Assembly: GCF_019635465.1 (NCBI RefSeq)
Contig: NZ_JAHBZK010000002.1
Span: 186,001-250,000, forward strand
Direction of reading: 5' to 3'
DNA: 64,000 bases
From: Hydrogenophaga sp.
GTDB taxonomy: Bacteria > Pseudomonadota > Gammaproteobacteria > Burkholderiales > Burkholderiaceae_C
Shown: piece after piece, positions 16,867 to 24,858 of the stretch
How positions within the stretch are numbered: position 1 is the first letter of the stretch
Layout: the number at the start of each line of letters is the position of its first letter
Made by a program: the position numbers and the translations under genes
The notes under the pieces: generated by a model
The model's input: only the letters and a program-made list of their open reading frames with translations
Databases searched by the model: none
What the model was told of the DNA's origin: nothing

Positions 16867-17778
16867 ATGCAACACATCAGCGACGCGGTGGTCGACGCCA
16901 CCATCTCCCCCGAAGACGCGCAGGCTGTGCTCGACGACGCCTTCGCGCGCTTTGGCCGCGGTGAGGCCGCCATGCAAGCGCGCGTGCGCACCGACGCCGG
17001 TGGCGTCAAGCTCTCCACCCTGGGCGCGGTGATCCCAGGCCAGGGCGTGGTGGGGGCCAAGGTCTACACCACCATCCAGGGCCAGTTCACTTTTGTGATC
17101 CTGCTGTTCGCCGCCGACGACGGCCGCGCCCTGGCCTCGTTCGACGCCGGCGCGATCACCCGGCTTCGCACCGCGGCCTGCTCCGTCATCGCGGCGCGTC
17201 ACCTCGCGCGCAACGATGCAAAGGTCATGGCCTTGTATGGCGCCGGCGTGCAAGGGCGCATGCATGCCGTGCAGATGGCCAAGGCCTTCCCGTTGAGCGA
17301 GATCCGGGTGAGCGACCCGTATGCGGCCGCCACCCTGGCAAGCGAGCTGCAGGCCGCGTGCGGTGTGCCGGTGCGCATGTGCGCGCCCGAAATAGCCGTC
17401 GAAGGCGCCGACATCGTGGTCACCGCTTCGCGTTCGACGACACCACTGTTCCGGGGCGAACAACTGGCGGCCGGCAGCTTCGTGGCCGCGATTGGTTCGA
17501 GCCTGCCGCACACGCGCGAACTCGATGACACCGCCTTGCGGCGCGCCGCCACCATCGCCGTGGAGTGGAAGCCCCAAACCCTGCAGGAAGCCGGTGACCT
17601 GGTGCTGGCCGCCCCCGGCGTGGCGCAGGCGGAGCAGGTGGTGGAGCTGGGCGAGCTGGTGGCGGGCTTGAAGCCCGGGCGCCAGAGCGCCGACGCGATC
17701 ACGCTCTACAAATCGGTCGGTGTGGGCCTGGAGGACGTGGCCCTGGCCGGCCTGGTGTGGAAGCGCCTGCAGGGCTGA
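16867..17778 (+). CDS. Ornithine cyclodeaminase/mu-crystallin family protein
   Basis: A 303-residue NAD(P)-binding protein of the OCD/mu-crystallin family. The Rossmann motif is LYGAGVQGRMHA (about 120-131), followed by the typical TASRSTTPLF and IGSSLPHTRELDD segments. Family members cyclise or deaminate amino acids, reduce cyclic imines or dehydrogenate N-alkyl amino acids. It ends the plus-strand HDO operon, 24 bp after the permease. Its presence argues that the pathway substrate or product has an amine, imine or amino-acid group. Confidence 0.88.
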   Translation: MQHISDAVVDATISPEDAQAVLDDAFARFGRGEAAMQARVRTDAGGVKLSTLGAVIPGQGVVGAKVYTTIQGQFTFVILLFAADDGRALASFDAGAITRLRTAACSVIAARHLARNDAKVMALYGAGVQGRMHAVQMAKAFPLSEIRVSDPYAAATLASELQAACGVPVRMCAPEIAVEGADIVVTASRSTTPLFRGEQLAAGSFVAAIGSSLPHTRELDDTALRRAATIAVEWKPQTLQEAGDLVLAAPGVAQAEQVVELGELVAGLKPGRQSADAITLYKSVGVGLEDVALAGLVWKRLQG

Positions 17779-17814
17779 GCCGTGGTGCGCGGCACGCGGG
17801 CCGCGCGCGCCCGC

Positions 17815-18465
17815 TCAGGGTTCCATTTGTGCGGCGTTGTACACGTGGCGCATGGCCAGCAGCGAGGCCAGTTCGGCGTCGCCCTTGATGACCGCACGCA
17901 AAATCGCGGCGTGTTCATCCCAGTTTTGTTGCCCACGCGTGCGATTGAGCGGCGCGAAGATCAGTGCCGTGCGGTCCCGCAGCGAGCGCATAAGCTCCTG
18001 CAGCACCGAGTTGGCGGCAATGCTGCCCAGTGCATCGTGAAATCGCTGGTTCATCTCGAGCAGCGCAGCCTGGTCGTCGCTGTCGAGCATGCGGGTGCCT
18101 TCCTGCAGGATGCGCTCCATCTCGGCGATCTGTCGGGCGTCGTGCCGCTGGGCCGCCAGCTTGGCGTTGAGCCCCTCCAGTGTGGCCCGCACCTCAACCA
18201 GTTCGCGGATCTGCTCGGGCGTGAACGCGGTGACCGAGGCGCCGCGGCGCGGCTCGATGGTCACCAGGCCTTCGGCCGCCAGCTGACGCAGGGCTTCGCG
18301 CACCGGCATGCGCGAGACGCCCAGCTCGTCCGAGAGCCGGCTTTCCACCAGGCGCTCGCCCGGGGCGATGCCGCCACCCATGATGCGCTCGCGCAGGGCT
18401 TCGACCACCAGTGTGGTCAGCGGCGAATGGCTCGCCCCCAGCGTGGCTTTTTGCGGCAGGTTCAT
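17815..18465 (-). CDS. GntR-family regulator with FCD effector domain; proposed master regulator of the 15-27 kb block
   Basis: A 216-residue FadR-subfamily protein. The winged helix-turn-helix (about 15-80) includes LVESRLSDELGVSRMPVREALRQLAAEGLV. The FCD domain keeps the metal-binding residues NQRFH, DEHAAIL and AMRH. The ATG at 18465 lies 18 bp downstream of a degenerate copy (GTAGACAGTATGG) of the 13-bp operator found upstream of the HDO, ferredoxin, permease, GGT and ABC operons, which points to autoregulation. It is convergent with the ornithine cyclodeaminase homologue. The effector is unknown; FCD proteins usually bind small organic acids. Confidence 0.9.
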   Translation of the reverse strand: MNLPQKATLGASHSPLTTLVVEALRERIMGGGIAPGERLVESRLSDELGVSRMPVREALRQLAAEGLVTIEPRRGASVTAFTPEQIRELVEVRATLEGLNAKLAAQRHDARQIAEMERILQEGTRMLDSDDQAALLEMNQRFHDALGSIAANSVLQELMRSLRDRTALIFAPLNRTRGQQNWDEHAAILRAVIKGDAELASLLAMRHVYNAAQMEP

Positions 18466-18482
18466 GGCGTGACCCGGTCTCC

Positions 18483-18495
18483 GTAGACAGTATGG
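18483..18495. promoter_or_regulatory. Degenerate GntR-type operator O3 (GTAGACAGTATGG)
   Basis: It matches 10 of 13 positions of the O1 sequence and lies just upstream of the gntR start codon. It is the weakest member of the set, which would suit loose autorepression. Confidence 0.45.
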
Positions 18496-18628
18496 CAACA
18501 GGCGAAACGAGGGCGTGCCCGAAGCCGCGCGATTTTATGCGAGTCAACCAAAAGTCTGCTTTCGTGGGCAGACCCCAGCGAATTCTTCATTTCCATTCGT
18601 TTTCTCAACTTGAACCTGGAGTGTTTTC

Positions 18629-19444
18629 ATGACCCCTGATCTGCTTGTCTGGATACCGGCCTACCTGGCCCTCGGCCTCGTGGGCGGCTTTGCCTCCGGC
18701 CTGCTGGGCATCGGCGGCGGCATGCTGTTCGTGCCCTTGCTCACCTGGCTGTTCGAGGCGCAGCATTTCGAGCGCGCAAGCGTGGTGCACATGGCGCTCG
18801 GCACCTCGCTGGCCATCATCGTGTTCACCTCGATCTCCAGTGCGCGCACCCACCACGCCAAGGGCAATGTGGACTGGTCCATCGTCAAAGGCATTGCCCC
18901 CGGCATCCTGCTGGGTGGGCTCATCGGCGGCTGGCTGGCCAAGCAACTCAGCACCACGGTGCTGGCCAGCGTGTTCGCGGTGTTCGTCACCTACTCGGCG
19001 GTGCAGATGTTCCTCAACGCCAAGCCCAAGCCCACACGGCAGTTGCCGGGCGCGCTGGGCCTGTTCGGCGTCGGCACCTTCATCAGCGGTCTGTCGCAGC
19101 TGGTGGGCGCGGGCGGGGGCTTTCTGTCGGTGCCTTTCATGACATGGTGCAACGTCAACATGCACCGCGCGGTGGGTACCTCGGCTGCGCTGGGCTTGCC
19201 GATCGCGGTCATGGGCGCCCTGATGTTCTTCCTGAGTGGACGCTCGGTGTCGGGCTTGCCGCCGCACAGCCTGGGCTTCATCTACCTGCCGGCGTTCGTG
19301 GCGGTGCTGGTGACCGGTGTGCTCATGGCCCCGGTGGGCGCCCGCATGGCCAGCCGCCTGCCGGTGGCCACGCTCAAGCGGGTGTTTGCGGGCTTCCTGT
19401 TCCTGCTGGCGGCCAAGATGCTGCATTCGGCACTGACGCATTGA
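18629..19444 (+). CDS. TauE/SafE (TSUP) family permease, second copy
   Basis: A 271-residue membrane protein with two TSUP repeats. The first carries GGFASGLLGIGGGMLFVPLL (20-residue stretch), the second GAGGGFLSVPFM, both diagnostic of the family. It is not closely similar to the copy at 16087. It is divergent from gntR and separated from it by 163 bp, with no clear 13-bp operator close to its start. CTGGAG precedes the ATG. The likely role is transport of a small sulfur-containing or carboxylate anion across the inner membrane. Confidence 0.9.
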   Translation: MTPDLLVWIPAYLALGLVGGFASGLLGIGGGMLFVPLLTWLFEAQHFERASVVHMALGTSLAIIVFTSISSARTHHAKGNVDWSIVKGIAPGILLGGLIGGWLAKQLSTTVLASVFAVFVTYSAVQMFLNAKPKPTRQLPGALGLFGVGTFISGLSQLVGAGGGFLSVPFMTWCNVNMHRAVGTSAALGLPIAVMGALMFFLSGRSVSGLPPHSLGFIYLPAFVAVLVTGVLMAPVGARMASRLPVATLKRVFAGFLFLLAAKMLHSALTH

Positions 19445-19460
19445 TCACGGTGTGAAAAGC

Positions 19461-19488
19461 GCCCCCGCCCGAACAACCGGGCGGGGGC
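19461..19488 (-). terminator. Rho-independent terminator for the porin gene
   Basis: An 11-bp GC-rich stem (GCCCCCGCCCG at 19461-19471 with its complement at 19478-19488) and a 6-nt loop. On the minus strand the stem is followed by GCTTTTC, which suits termination of the porin transcript. On the plus strand the stem is followed by A residues, so it is not a canonical terminator for the permease gene. Confidence 0.6.
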
Positions 19489-19550
19489 CAAAAAAACGCC
19501 GCGTCTGGCGCGGCGAATGCCCTGGAGGGGGCGGAAGGAAGAACTCTCCA

Positions 19551-19570
19551 GCGGGGCCCGCGGGCCCCGC
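19551..19570. repeat. Perfect 20-bp GC palindrome after porin stop
   Basis: GCGGGGCCCG followed by its exact reverse complement, six bases beyond the porin stop codon on the minus strand. It has no spacer, so a hairpin would need to open a few central bases. It may protect the 3' end of the porin mRNA together with the terminator further downstream. Confidence 0.5.
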
Positions 19571-19576
19571 GATGCA

Positions 19577-20608
19577 TCAGAACAGGTGGTACATGCCCAG
19601 TGCGAGCACGTTGCCTTTCTGGTCTGCGGCGCCCGGCGTCTTGATGGTGTTGGTGCGGTAGCCGCCGTACACCGTGGTGCGCTTGCTCAAGCTGTAGAAG
19701 GCCGCCAGGCTCATGCCGGTGCGCTTGACGTCGCCAGCGCCCGCGGCAACGGTGTTGACCAGCTTGCCGGTGTAGTTGGTGTCGCTGCTGAAGCCGGTGA
19801 TCTGGCCCTTGGACTGCGCGAAGCCGCCCGAGAGCAGCCAGCCGTCACCCAGCGGCACGTCGGCGCCCAGCGACCATTCGTTGGTGCTCGGCGAGCCAAA
19901 CGACACCTTGCCGTAGCTGGCCAGCAGCTTGGCCACGCCGAGGTCGTACGAGGTGTTCAGGCGCGTGAACTTGATGGCGGTCGACGAGCCGGTGGCTTTC
20001 TCGGTCTGGTACGCAGCGCCGGCGAACAGCGGGCCGCTGGCGTACTTGACGTGCATGCTGGTGATCGAGCCCGAGCCGACGGTGGCGGTCTTGTTCTCGG
20101 CCATGCCGTAGCTCACCACGCCGCTGAAGCCGCCGAAGTCGGGCGTTGCGTAGTAGATGCCGTTGTTGGGCGCGTCCTTGTACGAGGTGGTCAGCCAGGC
20201 GCCCTGGTTGGGGGCCAGCGTCGAGTTCTTGGCCACCAGGGCGGCGCCGCTGATGTCATCGAACGCGCTCCAGGCCTTGCCGAAGCGCAGGTCACCGAAG
20301 CCACCCGAGACGCCAACCCAGGACTGGCGGGTGAAGGACACACCGCCAGCGCCGCCGTTGTCCATGGCAAAGCCGGACTCGAGCTGGAAGTTGACCTTGT
20401 AGCCGCCACCGATGTCTTCGCTGCCTTTGAAGCCGAAGCGGCTTTCGTAGGTGCCGCTGCTGTCGACCGAGCTCTGGCGCAGGCCGGTGGCCGCGTCCTT
20501 CTTGCTGGCCAGGTACATGTCGGCCAGACCGTAGAGCGTGACGCTCGATTGGGCCATCGCGGCGCCGGTGGCCAGGGTGGCAGAGACGAGCAGGATGCTT
20601 TTCTTCAT
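19577..20608 (-). CDS. Gram-negative general porin (porin_4 / OmpC-like)
   Basis: A 343-residue outer-membrane porin with a signal peptide cut after MAQ (MKKSILLVSATLATGAAMAQ is 20 residues). The betaproteobacterial start SSVTLYGLADMYL, the RQSWVGVSGGFGDLRFGK loop-strand region and the C-terminal aromatic signature LALGMYHLF are visible; the final Phe is needed for BAM insertion. It is trimeric by family. It lies 49 bp after the large permease gene on the same strand, so it may be co-transcribed under the operators at 22376 and 22510 and provide outer-membrane entry for the same substrate. Confidence 0.95.
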   Translation of the reverse strand: MKKSILLVSATLATGAAMAQSSVTLYGLADMYLASKKDAATGLRQSSVDSSGTYESRFGFKGSEDIGGGYKVNFQLESGFAMDNGGAGGVSFTRQSWVGVSGGFGDLRFGKAWSAFDDISGAALVAKNSTLAPNQGAWLTTSYKDAPNNGIYYATPDFGGFSGVVSYGMAENKTATVGSGSITSMHVKYASGPLFAGAAYQTEKATGSSTAIKFTRLNTSYDLGVAKLLASYGKVSFGSPSTNEWSLGADVPLGDGWLLSGGFAQSKGQITGFSSDTNYTGKLVNTVAAGAGDVKRTGMSLAAFYSLSKRTTVYGGYRTNTIKTPGAADQKGNVLALGMYHLF

Positions 20609-20657
20609 GGGGTTTCCGAAAGGTTGAGTGGGAGGTTGAAGGACAGGGGACAGGAAC

Positions 20658-22190
20658 TCAGAAGACGACCACGCCGACGACGGTTGCGGTGGCCAGGCCG
20701 ATCAGCACCGGCAAGGTGAGCACACGCACGAGGTCGGTGACCGAGACCCGCGCGAAGCCGGCCACGGCAATCAGCGACGACCAGGCGATCAGCGTGCCGC
20801 CGCCGGTCCAGATGGCGCCCATCTGGCCGATGGCGGCCAGGGTGGTGGGGTCGATGTTGGAGACCGGGCCGAGCGCGCCGGCCAGTGCGCCGGTCAGCGG
20901 CAGGCCCGAGAAGCCGGAGCCGTCGATGCCGGTGACCATGCCCACGATCAGCAGGCCGAAGGCCACGAACAGCGGGTTGTGCGGGATCCAGTCCTGCGCG
21001 CTGCGCACCAGGTCGAACAGCAGGCTGGGCGTGCTGCCGGCGTCGCTGCCGAAGATGGCGGCGGCGGTTTCGCTGGCGCCCAGGAAGAAGAAGCCGGCGA
21101 TCGGCAGCACCGAGCCCATGGCGCGGAAGGCAAACACGAAGCCTTCGGTGATGTGGTCGGCACTGGCTTCCAGCATGCGGCGCCCGCCGGTCATCGCCAG
21201 GGTCGCGAAGATCATCAGGGCCGCGGCGGCACCGCCCACAAGCGAAGCACCCGCACCACCCTTGAAGTCGCCCAGAGGCACGCCCAGCTTGGGCAGCACC
21301 ATCAACACGATCACGGCCAGGAACACCAGGGGCGTCACCACCGCAAACAGGCGCGACCACTTGAATTCTTCGGCCGGCACGCTTTGCAGCTCGCGGCGCA
21401 GGTCCTGGCCGGTCACCGGCTGGTTTTCACGGCGCGTGCCTTCGGCAATTTCGGCCTTGTGGGTGGTGCCCTCGTGTTCGTGTTCGGCCAGCTCGCCCTT
21501 CACGGCCAGCTCCTGCCAGCGCTCCAGGTGCAGCGGGCTCGCGGGCTGGAACTTGCGACGGTGCAGCACGAAGATGACCACCAGTGCCACCAGACCGGTG
21601 ATGACGGACAGCGCCAGTGCGCGGTCGGCCACCAGTGCCGCCGCCACACCGGCCGCCTTGGCGCTGATGCCAGGGGCCACGCCGATCACGTAGTCGGACG
21701 ACAGCGCCATGCCCTGGCCGGCCACCGCGATGGCGGCCGCGCCGACGATCGGGGGCAGGCCGGCGGCGATGGCCGCGGGCAGCAGCACCGCGCACACCAG
21801 CGGCACCGCGGGCGTGGGCCAGAAGAACAGCGAGATGAAGTAGGTAATGCCCGCCAGCAGCAGGTAGGACACCGGTCCGTTCTTCATCAGCACCCGGAAG
21901 GGCTTGACCATCAGGATGTCGGACTTCAAGGCCTTGAGGGCATTGAGCAGCGCCGTCATCAGCGCGATCACCAGGAAGATGCTGAACAGCTCCTTGGCGG
22001 CCACCAGGCTGGCGCTGTAGATGCCGCCCAGGCCCGACAGCGGGCTGCCGGTCCAGGCGAGACCGACAAGAAAGGTGGCGGCGATCGACGGGACGAGCAC
22101 GTTGGCGCGAAACACCATCGTCACGATGATGCTGATGACGCCGAGCAGGTACATCCAGTGCGCTGCGGTCAGGGTTACGTTGGAATCCAT
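20658..22190 (-). CDS. Large inner-membrane permease, ion-transporter-superfamily-like
   Basis: A 510-residue protein with roughly eleven to twelve hydrophobic segments and a long charged cytoplasmic loop near residues 215-275 (ERWQELAVKGELAEHEHEG region). The two-halved layout with re-entrant-looking stretches (FFWPTPAVPLVCAVLLPAA; GMVTGIDGSGFSGLPL) resembles dicarboxylate/anion permeases of the ion transporter superfamily, but I cannot assign a named family. It starts 475 bp from the divergent GGT-like gene, with a sigma-54-like promoter and two 13-bp operators between them, and is followed by the porin. It is probably a substrate importer of the GntR regulon. Confidence 0.8.
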   Translation of the reverse strand: MDSNVTLTAAHWMYLLGVISIIVTMVFRANVLVPSIAATFLVGLAWTGSPLSGLGGIYSASLVAAKELFSIFLVIALMTALLNALKALKSDILMVKPFRVLMKNGPVSYLLLAGITYFISLFFWPTPAVPLVCAVLLPAAIAAGLPPIVGAAAIAVAGQGMALSSDYVIGVAPGISAKAAGVAAALVADRALALSVITGLVALVVIFVLHRRKFQPASPLHLERWQELAVKGELAEHEHEGTTHKAEIAEGTRRENQPVTGQDLRRELQSVPAEEFKWSRLFAVVTPLVFLAVIVLMVLPKLGVPLGDFKGGAGASLVGGAAAALMIFATLAMTGGRRMLEASADHITEGFVFAFRAMGSVLPIAGFFFLGASETAAAIFGSDAGSTPSLLFDLVRSAQDWIPHNPLFVAFGLLIVGMVTGIDGSGFSGLPLTGALAGALGPVSNIDPTTLAAIGQMGAIWTGGGTLIAWSSLIAVAGFARVSVTDLVRVLTLPVLIGLATATVVGVVVF

Positions 22191-22375
22191 GGCATTGATC
22201 CGTGTTGTGTGGCCTGCATGGGGACAGGCGTTGGGGTTTCGCGGGTCTCGGCTTGGCAGCCGGTGTGGTTGGCAGTGTGGTGGTATTCGCGGCGGCCTTC
22301 CCTGGCTCCTCCCGCCGCGGTCATTGGCCTGTCACCACCGGGTGGCAGTGCGGCCGATTTTCGAGTGTGCGAATG

Positions 22376-22388
22376 GTATACAGAATAC
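22376..22388. promoter_or_regulatory. GntR-type operator O4 (GTATACAGAATAC)
   Basis: It matches 12 of 13 positions of O1. It lies 186 bp upstream of the permease start, inside the predicted leader of that operon. Confidence 0.6.
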
Positions 22389-22509
22389 TGTTGGTGCATT
22401 TTGAGGGTTTTCCCGTGCCTGTTTGGTGCAAGAAAATCCCCTTCTCGGTGCGTCAATGGGTCTGAAGGCCGGTGAATCCCGGGTGAATCGGCGATATGAC
22501 TGAATCAAT

Positions 22510-22522
22510 GGATACGGTATAC
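22510..22522. promoter_or_regulatory. GntR-type operator O5 (GGATACGGTATAC)
   Basis: It matches the consensus core ATAC-N-GTAT exactly. It sits about 10-22 bp downstream of the start point predicted from the minus-strand sigma-54-like promoter at 22543-22557, a roadblock-type position. Confidence 0.6.
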
Positions 22523-22542
22523 CGCTTGTGTGATTTCGCTAC

Positions 22543-22557
22543 GCACACTCCGTGCCA
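22543..22557 (-). promoter_or_regulatory. Sigma-54-like promoter for permease-porin operon
   Basis: On the minus strand the sequence reads TGGCAC-GGAGT-GTGC. The -24 element is perfect and the GG-to-GC spacing is correct; the -12 element has one mismatch (GTGC for TTGC). It points toward the permease gene and would need an enhancer-binding protein. Confidence 0.5.
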
Positions 22558-22628
22558 AGGCCGGCGGACTCCCGACGCCGCAGCATTCCTGGGTTAGCCC
22601 AAGGGGGAAACCGCCAGCGAAACCGGGC

Positions 22629-22659
22629 TTGACAGTGCGTCCAAGTCAGTTGGTATACT
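22629..22659 (+). promoter_or_regulatory. Sigma-70-like promoter of GGT-like gene, possibly leaderless
   Basis: A perfect -35 box TTGACA (22629-22634) precedes TATACT (22654-22659) with a 19-bp spacer. The expected start point falls at about 22665-22667, on the proposed ATG, so the transcript may be leaderless. Operator O6 covers the -10 element. Confidence 0.55.
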
Positions 22660-22665
22660 GTATTC
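22653..22665. promoter_or_regulatory. GntR-type operator O6 (GTATACTGTATTC)
   Basis: It matches 12 of 13 positions of O2. It covers the -10 element of the GGT-like promoter and ends at the base before the proposed start codon, a typical repressor position. Confidence 0.68.
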
Positions 22666-24153
22666 ATGCTAACCGAGCCTGCCGTCTCTTCACCGCCGAC
22701 CGCCCGGACCGAGGTCCGAAGCGACGCCGCCATGGTGGCCACCGGCCATCCCCTGGCCGCTCAAGCCGCCGCCAGGCTGCTGCGCGAAGGCGGCAGCGCG
22801 GTGGACGCCGCAATTGCGGCCGATGCGGTGATGGGCGTGGTCGAGCCCATGGCCACGGGCATTGGCGGCGACCTGCTCGCCATGCTGGTAATGCCCGACG
22901 GCACGCCCCACAGCTACAACGGCTCCGGGCGATCGCCCATGGCCTTCGGTGCGTCCTTGCTGAGTGGATTGCCGAACCAGCGCCTGCCCGAGCGCCATGT
23001 GCTGACCGCGACGGTACCGGGCGCGGTTCGTGGCTGGCGGGACCTGCACAACCGGCACGGCGTGGCGCCCTGGGCGTCGCTGTTTGCGGACGCCATTGCG
23101 GTGGCGCGATCAGGTTTTGCCGTTTCGCCCGTTGCGGCGCGCGAATGGGCCTTGTTCCAGCCGGTGATTGCGGCAGACGAGGAGAGTGCCCGGTTGTACC
23201 GGGCCCACGCCGTACCAAGGGCTGGAGAACTCTTCAGCAACCCCGAGCTGGCCGACACCCTCACCGACATCGCCAACGCCGGCCCGGACGCCTTCTACCT
23301 GGGACGGGCCGCGCGCGCCGCCGAAGCGGCCTGCAGCCGGTTGGGTGGGGTGCTGATGGCCAGTGACTTCGCGGCCCATCAGGGAGAGTTCACCGTACCC
23401 GTGCGCGCGCGCTTCCGCGACCTCGAGGTGCTGGAATGCCCGCCCAACACCCACGGGGTGGCGGTGCTGCACGCGTTGCAGGCGCTCGACGCCATGGCCC
23501 TGGACCCGCGGGACCCGGCCACCACGGTGGCCATGGTCGACAGCATGGACGCCGCCATGGCCCACGCCAAGCGCGTGGTGGCCGACCCGGCGGGCAACAC
23601 CGTCTGCACCGTGGTGGTCGACGCCAGGGGCCTGGCAGTCACCTTGATGAGTAGCGTGTTCAAGCGATTCGGCAGCGGCATCGGTGTGCCCGGTTGCGGC
23701 TTTGCCCTGCAGAACCGCGGCTTCGGTTTCGCGCCGCCAGGACAGCTCAATGGCGCGGCACCGGGCAAACGCCCGTACCACACCGTGGTGCCCGGAGCGG
23801 CCCTGCGCAATGGCCGCTTCCATGCGGGCTTTGGGGTCGTCGGCGGGGCCATGCAGCCCCAGGGGCACGTACAGCTGATGGTGCGCACGGCCGCCTGGGG
23901 GCAGGCCTTGCAGGCTGCCATCGATGCCCCGCGTTGGCGGCTGGAGGGCAACCGACTGCTGGCCACCGAAGCGGGCACCCCCGCCGATGTCGAACGCGCC
24001 TTGCGCAATGCCGGCTACGCCGAGCCCAGCGGCGAGGGCGAACTCGGTGGCCGCAGCGACTTTGGCGGCGCACAGGTCGTGATGCGCAATGCGCACGGCG
24101 AACTGATTGGCGGCAGCGACCGCCGCAAAGACGGCATGGCCCTGGCCTGCTGA
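22666..24153 (+). CDS. Gamma-glutamyltransferase-family protein
   Basis: A 495-residue Ntn-hydrolase of the GGT family. The N-terminus (AMVATGHPLAAQAAARLLREGGSAVDAAIAA is the usual block) and MGVVEPMATGIGGD are clear. The processing/nucleophile Thr is probably Thr312 in GNTVCTVVVD. It lacks an obvious signal peptide, so it may act in the cytoplasm, unlike periplasmic glutathione GGTs. It may hydrolyse a gamma-glutamyl or similar amide bond. The ATG at 22666 has no Shine-Dalgarno sequence and lies at the predicted transcription start; a start at Met23 (22732) would cut into the conserved block. It is followed 45 bp later by a GST gene. Confidence 0.88.
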   Translation: MLTEPAVSSPPTARTEVRSDAAMVATGHPLAAQAAARLLREGGSAVDAAIAADAVMGVVEPMATGIGGDLLAMLVMPDGTPHSYNGSGRSPMAFGASLLSGLPNQRLPERHVLTATVPGAVRGWRDLHNRHGVAPWASLFADAIAVARSGFAVSPVAAREWALFQPVIAADEESARLYRAHAVPRAGELFSNPELADTLTDIANAGPDAFYLGRAARAAEAACSRLGGVLMASDFAAHQGEFTVPVRARFRDLEVLECPPNTHGVAVLHALQALDAMALDPRDPATTVAMVDSMDAAMAHAKRVVADPAGNTVCTVVVDARGLAVTLMSSVFKRFGSGIGVPGCGFALQNRGFGFAPPGQLNGAAPGKRPYHTVVPGAALRNGRFHAGFGVVGGAMQPQGHVQLMVRTAAWGQALQAAIDAPRWRLEGNRLLATEAGTPADVERALRNAGYAEPSGEGELGGRSDFGGAQVVMRNAHGELIGGSDRRKDGMALAC

Positions 24154-24198
24154 TCCCATATGCGCACGCCATGGCGTGCAATCCAAGCACCTGAAAAC

Positions 24199-24816
24199 AT
24201 GAGCCTGAAGATCTATGGCACAGCGGCCTCACGCGCGATCCGCCCTTTGTGGGCCGCAGAAGAAATCGGTCTGCCCTACGAGCACATTGCCTGGCACTAC
24301 CAGGGCCCGGAAGTGCGCGAACCGGCCTACCTCGCCATCAACCCCAACGGCACGGTGCCGGCGATCGATGACAACGGGGTCCGGGTGTTCGAGTCGCTGG
24401 CCATCACCCTGTACCTCGCGCAGCGCCACCCACTGGCCGGTCTGTGGAGTGCAACCGACGCAGGGCGCGCGCACATCCTGCAATGGACGCTCTGGGCCGC
24501 CACCGAAGCCGAGCCCCTGGCGCGCCAATGGTTTCACCACACCGGCTTTCTGCCACCCGAGCAGCGGATCCCCGCGATGGCCGATGCCGCGATCGACAAA
24601 CTGCAGACGCGGCTTCAGGTCCTGGAGAAGCACCTGACCACACGTGAGTGGTTGGTGGAAGAGCGATTCACGGTGGCCGACCTCAATGTGGCCGCCGTGC
24701 TGCAGCGCCTGACGAGACTCGCCCGCGTGCCCTTGCCACACACCCAGGCCTGGCACCAGCGCTGCCTGTCGAGACCGGCCGCTCAGCGCGCCTGGGCGCT
24801 GCGTCCGGCCAACTGA
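24199..24816 (+). CDS. Glutathione S-transferase family protein
   Basis: A 205-residue GST with an N-terminal thioredoxin fold (about 1-80) and a helical C-terminal domain. The cis-Pro region NPNGTVPAIDDNG and the glutathione-contact residues VFESLAITLYLA are visible. Near the N-terminus, AASRA suggests a Ser- or Cys-type bacterial active site; no catalytic Tyr is evident there. Together with the upstream GGT-like gene it suggests handling of a glutathione adduct or a glutathione-dependent ring or bond cleavage. The ATG at 24199 removes an unsupported 13-residue extension. It is convergent with a chemoreceptor gene. Confidence 0.9.
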   Translation: MSLKIYGTAASRAIRPLWAAEEIGLPYEHIAWHYQGPEVREPAYLAINPNGTVPAIDDNGVRVFESLAITLYLAQRHPLAGLWSATDAGRAHILQWTLWAATEAEPLARQWFHHTGFLPPEQRIPAMADAAIDKLQTRLQVLEKHLTTREWLVEERFTVADLNVAAVLQRLTRLARVPLPHTQAWHQRCLSRPAAQRAWALRPAN

Positions 24817-24858
24817 ACTTTGGAAGCCTGACTTCGGCGCCGCGAACAGCGCCTGGCA

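Larger units (their letters stand above)
22191..22665. other. 475-bp divergent control region, permease/porin versus GGT-like gene
   Basis: I found no convincing gene here. The region holds three 13-bp GntR-type operators (22376, 22510, 22653), a minus-strand sigma-54-like promoter (22543-22557) and a plus-strand sigma-70-like promoter (22629-22659). Three GGTGC half-sites lie near 22391, 22421 and 22446; two read TTGGTGCA or TTTGGTGCA and resemble NtrC half-sites. A leader of roughly 340 nt would separate the sigma-54 start point from the permease gene. Confidence 0.6.

Noticed and set aside
19461-19488. Terminator for the plus-strand TauE/SafE gene at 18629
   Set aside because: On the plus strand the hairpin is followed by an A-run, not a T-run; orientation fits the porin gene instead.
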